Shown piece after piece: positions 12,362 to 14,723 of a stretch of DNA of 14,723 nt (positions are counted from its first letter, which is position 1; every line of letters starts with the position of its first letter). A program made the translations under genes and the position numbers. The notes beneath the pieces are model-generated. The model did no database searches and was not told the DNA's origin. It saw nothing but the letters and a program-made list of their open reading frames with translations. Source of the stretch: Lachnoclostridium sp. UBA1308 (GTDB taxonomy: Bacteria; Bacillota; Clostridia; Lachnospirales; Lachnospiraceae); assembly GCA_002307215.1 (NCBI GenBank), contig DBTU01000052.1:34741-49463 (forward strand), in the 5' to 3' direction.

Positions 12362-14590
12362 TTAATAAAGTCCACCTTTACTGGCTTCAATATAATTACA
12401 AATCAAATTTACTGCATCATATCTGGTCAGATTACTGGTCGGATTAAAGCAATTGTTTGAATCACCGCTCATGATGCCAAGTCCTTTCGCAAGCGCGACT
12501 GCCCCAATATACTTAGTATTAATTGTGCTCTCATCAGCATAACCCGTAACATAGATATTAAGCTTTGCCATCTTAGTAAGACCAATCCAGTCGATAAACA
12601 GCTGTGCTATCTCTTGACGCGTAATCAGAGAAACATCATCCATATCAGTAATATCAGAACCATAACCGACATTCTTGAGTAAAGTCTTGAGCTCTCCCAC
12701 GGTAATATTTTGACTGGGAAGGAAATTCTCACCGGCAAAACCAATATTCATATCTGCAAGTAATAGAATATTTCTGTTTTCTTTTGTATCAGCAATATCC
12801 TTATATGCATAAGGTTCTGTCTTCGAATACACTGTTCCGTCATTATTTAGTTGTTCCCCTGTAAAGGGGGAAATGTAATATGGCGTGATATCCGCACGAT
12901 ACACCAATCTAATTTCATTCGTTACTGTGGTAACACCTGTTTTCTCAGCGTAATTGGTAATCTGATTAATTTCATATTTTAACTCATAACCGTCTTTGGT
13001 AAGATAAAAATCCATAGCCTGATCTGCTTTGATTACTCCACTTGCTGACTGGAAGGTAACACTGTCATTCCAGTTAGAACCATAGGAATAAATCTTTCCT
13101 GTCACACCGTCAACAGAGCCATAAAGATTATTTTCCGGATACTCTATACTTTCATTTGTCCGGTTATATACATAGGAATATCCGCCGTATATAGGTTTTT
13201 CCTTTTGATAGTATGCAATATAATCATCATTTTCACTTGCCAGAACCGAATTTGCAAAGCGGCTGGCTGCCTGGCTCTTTAAGAATTTTTCAAGGATTTC
13301 CTTGCTCTGTTTCTTGTTATATTTTATGGTTACGGTATCCCATTTCTGCTTCTCGGTATTATACGTACTCTTAACACTCGAGTAATAGGATAACAGCATA
13401 CCGGTCTGAGCGTCTACGGAAGCATTGACATATCCCCTGTAATTGTCGGTTGCTGTAGTCTCTCTTGGATCACTAAGCGTAATATTCCATACATATGTGG
13501 TCTTATCGTTATTCTCTATCTTGTTCAGATTTGCTTCTTTTTTGGTAAGATTATCATCCTTGTATAAGCTGTTATTTTCGGTAACTACATTAATAGCTTT
13601 TGTCTTGGTTATCAGCTTTTTTAATTCTTCTATTTTCTTAATCTCATCTGTAGTTAAAGTGACCGACGAACCTGCAGCACTCTTTACGACGTCATACAAT
13701 GCTCCGGTTTCGGAAGCCGCCTCATCCGCTGAATTGGTTACATATTGATTTCTGGTCGTATATATCTTTCCGGTTATTGCATCCACCGAGACATAGCTTT
13801 CTGACGGTTCATAAACCAGAAATGCCTTCTCTGCTGATGATGATATACCCTTGTCATACATGTATACATTATTAGAGCGATATACCAGCTTCATCTTCAA
13901 ATTTTCTTTTAATAAAGCGGTTGCTTTATCCTTAGTAATTGTATCCTTGACTGACGGTATAGAAGCATCATACAGCCAATTAATAGAAGCCATTGTTACT
14001 TCCCCTGTTATGCTATTCACATTTACCGTAACTGAATTGTCCGGGAAATCTATATTGTTGTTCACTCTTTGGTAAGTATATATATAATCACCGTTGTAAG
14101 AAGAGGTATACTCAGAGCTTACAAGTTCAAGAAATCCTATGGTTTCAGGAGCAATTTTAGCGATAAAAACTTCAGCCTTTGGCTCAAGTTCACTCTTTAA
14201 ATATTTTGCTACACCACTGTTTGTTGATTTATAATCATATTTGTAAAAATATATGATGTGATTGTCTGCATCAATATTTACATTAATGCCCATATCCGTA
14301 TTTGGATTGTTCCAGCTTAGTGACCAACATGCCTTGCCGAAAGCACTTGAATCACTGTAATAATAATTAAACTTAGAATACTCCACCGGTATTGTTATCT
14401 TACTCTTAGCTTCCAGAATTGCATTCTGGAGGGCCTCATCTGTAGGGTCTGAAGAACTGCTTGACGGCTCACCTATTGCAATGCTATCGGCTTTACCCTC
14501 AGTAGGCGCTACCACAGCCGCAAAGTTCTGCACCGGTGTTAAAGTCATGAGCAGAACAAAAGTTAACATTAGAGCAAAAAATTTTTTCAT
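12362..14590 (-). CDS. Secreted YcdB/YcdC-repeat protein with C-terminal SLH domains
   Basis: This 742-aa exported protein has an N-terminal signal peptide: MKKFFALMLTFVLLMTL, with likely cleavage after NFA near residue 24. A serine-rich linker comes next, then repeated units ending in beta-hairpin motifs such as SITGEV, AITGKI, AQTGML, GVTGKI and PFTGEQ near residues 195, 274, 397, 498 and 578. This is the pattern of YcdB/YcdC (DUF4901, PepSY-like) domains. Residues about 597-738 hold S-layer homology segments (YKDIAD, LPSQNITVGEL, ITRQEIAQLF, GYADEST, GIMSGDSNNCFNPTSNLTRYDAV) that anchor proteins to cell-wall polysaccharide. GGAGG lies 6 nt before the ATG at 14590; a longer frame to 14680 has no signal peptide at its start. 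Its role at the surface is unknown, possibly protease inhibition or envelope maintenance. Confidence 0.88.
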   Translation of the reverse strand: MKKFFALMLTFVLLMTLTPVQNFAAVVAPTEGKADSIAIGEPSSSSSDPTDEALQNAILEAKSKITIPVEYSKFNYYYSDSSAFGKACWSLSWNNPNTDMGINVNIDADNHIIYFYKYDYKSTNSGVAKYLKSELEPKAEVFIAKIAPETIGFLELVSSEYTSSYNGDYIYTYQRVNNNIDFPDNSVTVNVNSITGEVTMASINWLYDASIPSVKDTITKDKATALLKENLKMKLVYRSNNVYMYDKGISSSAEKAFLVYEPSESYVSVDAITGKIYTTRNQYVTNSADEAASETGALYDVVKSAAGSSVTLTTDEIKKIEELKKLITKTKAINVVTENNSLYKDDNLTKKEANLNKIENNDKTTYVWNITLSDPRETTATDNYRGYVNASVDAQTGMLLSYYSSVKSTYNTEKQKWDTVTIKYNKKQSKEILEKFLKSQAASRFANSVLASENDDYIAYYQKEKPIYGGYSYVYNRTNESIEYPENNLYGSVDGVTGKIYSYGSNWNDSVTFQSASGVIKADQAMDFYLTKDGYELKYEINQITNYAEKTGVTTVTNEIRLVYRADITPYYISPFTGEQLNNDGTVYSKTEPYAYKDIADTKENRNILLLADMNIGFAGENFLPSQNITVGELKTLLKNVGYGSDITDMDDVSLITRQEIAQLFIDWIGLTKMAKLNIYVTGYADESTINTKYIGAVALAKGLGIMSGDSNNCFNPTSNLTRYDAVNLICNYIEASKGGLY

Positions 14591-14649
14591 AAAATACCTC
14601 CATTCGTTAATTAATTCATATTTATGTTCTCGTCCGTTAGACGATGCAT

Positions 14650-14678
14650 AATATACCATGGTTTCATTTAAATGTAAC
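14650..14678 (-). promoter_or_regulatory. Candidate promoter of the SLH protein gene
   Basis: On the minus strand GTTACA (14678-14673, 4/6 to consensus) lies 17 nt before TATATT (14655-14650). It predicts a start near 14643 and a leader of about 53 nt. Overlap with the longest open frame supports the internal start at 14590. Confidence 0.5.
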
Positions 14679-14723
14679 ATATGGAGAAATATTTTTATTT
14701 ATCTAAATTGCCAAAGTAACTTC

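Overview
The window looks like a chromosomal segment from a low-GC anaerobic Firmicute, most likely a Lachnospiraceae-type Clostridia. The evidence is strong GGAGG-type ribosome binding sites on nearly every gene, sigma-A promoters, a ribosomal protein S20 gene with a TTG start, a YcdB/SLH-type surface protein, and an oxidoreductase rich in iron-sulfur clusters. The family-level placement is inference.

Layout from left to right. (1) Positions 1-566 hold the 3' end of a structured element, then rpsT with a clear promoter, a leader of about 137 nt and a strong terminator. (2) Positions 565-3552 hold a divergent pair: a MocR/GntR-aminotransferase regulator (minus) and a class I/II PLP aminotransferase (plus). 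Between them lie a 9-bp palindromic operator candidate, a promoter and a 205-nt rod-shaped structured element (2128-2332). Its 3' half recurs at 1-48. (3) Positions 3549-3977 encode a small membrane protein with a bacterial PH-like domain. (4) Positions 3978-4730 are non-coding and carry two large inverted-repeat structures, one of them branched and about 230 nt long. (5) Positions 4731-11062 (minus) form a catabolic cluster. In transcription order it encodes an ornithine cyclodeaminase-family protein, a small [2Fe-2S] protein, a FAD/NAD-type oxidoreductase with a C-terminal dicluster ferredoxin module, a BFD-like [2Fe-2S] protein, a DadA/glycine-oxidase-like FAD protein, a terminator and an APC amino-acid permease. 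(6) Positions 11414-12253 encode an AraC-type regulator, probably of that cluster. (7) Positions 12362-14590 encode a secreted protein with YcdB/YcdC-like (PepSY-like) repeats and C-terminal SLH domains.

The five redox genes resemble the multi-subunit opine, hydroxyproline and HCN-synthase type amino-acid dehydrogenases (OoxAB/NoxAB, LhpB-E-F, HcnABC families). Together with the OCD-family protein, permease and regulator they suggest uptake and oxidation of an amino acid, imino acid, opine or amine. The substrate cannot be read from sequence. Unlike the aerobic relatives, the large subunit carries ferredoxin-type cysteines and the BFD domain is a separate gene, which suggests electron transfer to a low-potential anaerobic carrier.

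The most unusual signals are in non-coding DNA: the rod-shaped element and its second copy, the branched element at 4445-4674, the hairpin array between the OCD and [2Fe-2S] genes, and a terminator hairpin that coincides with the predicted transcription start of the araC-type gene.
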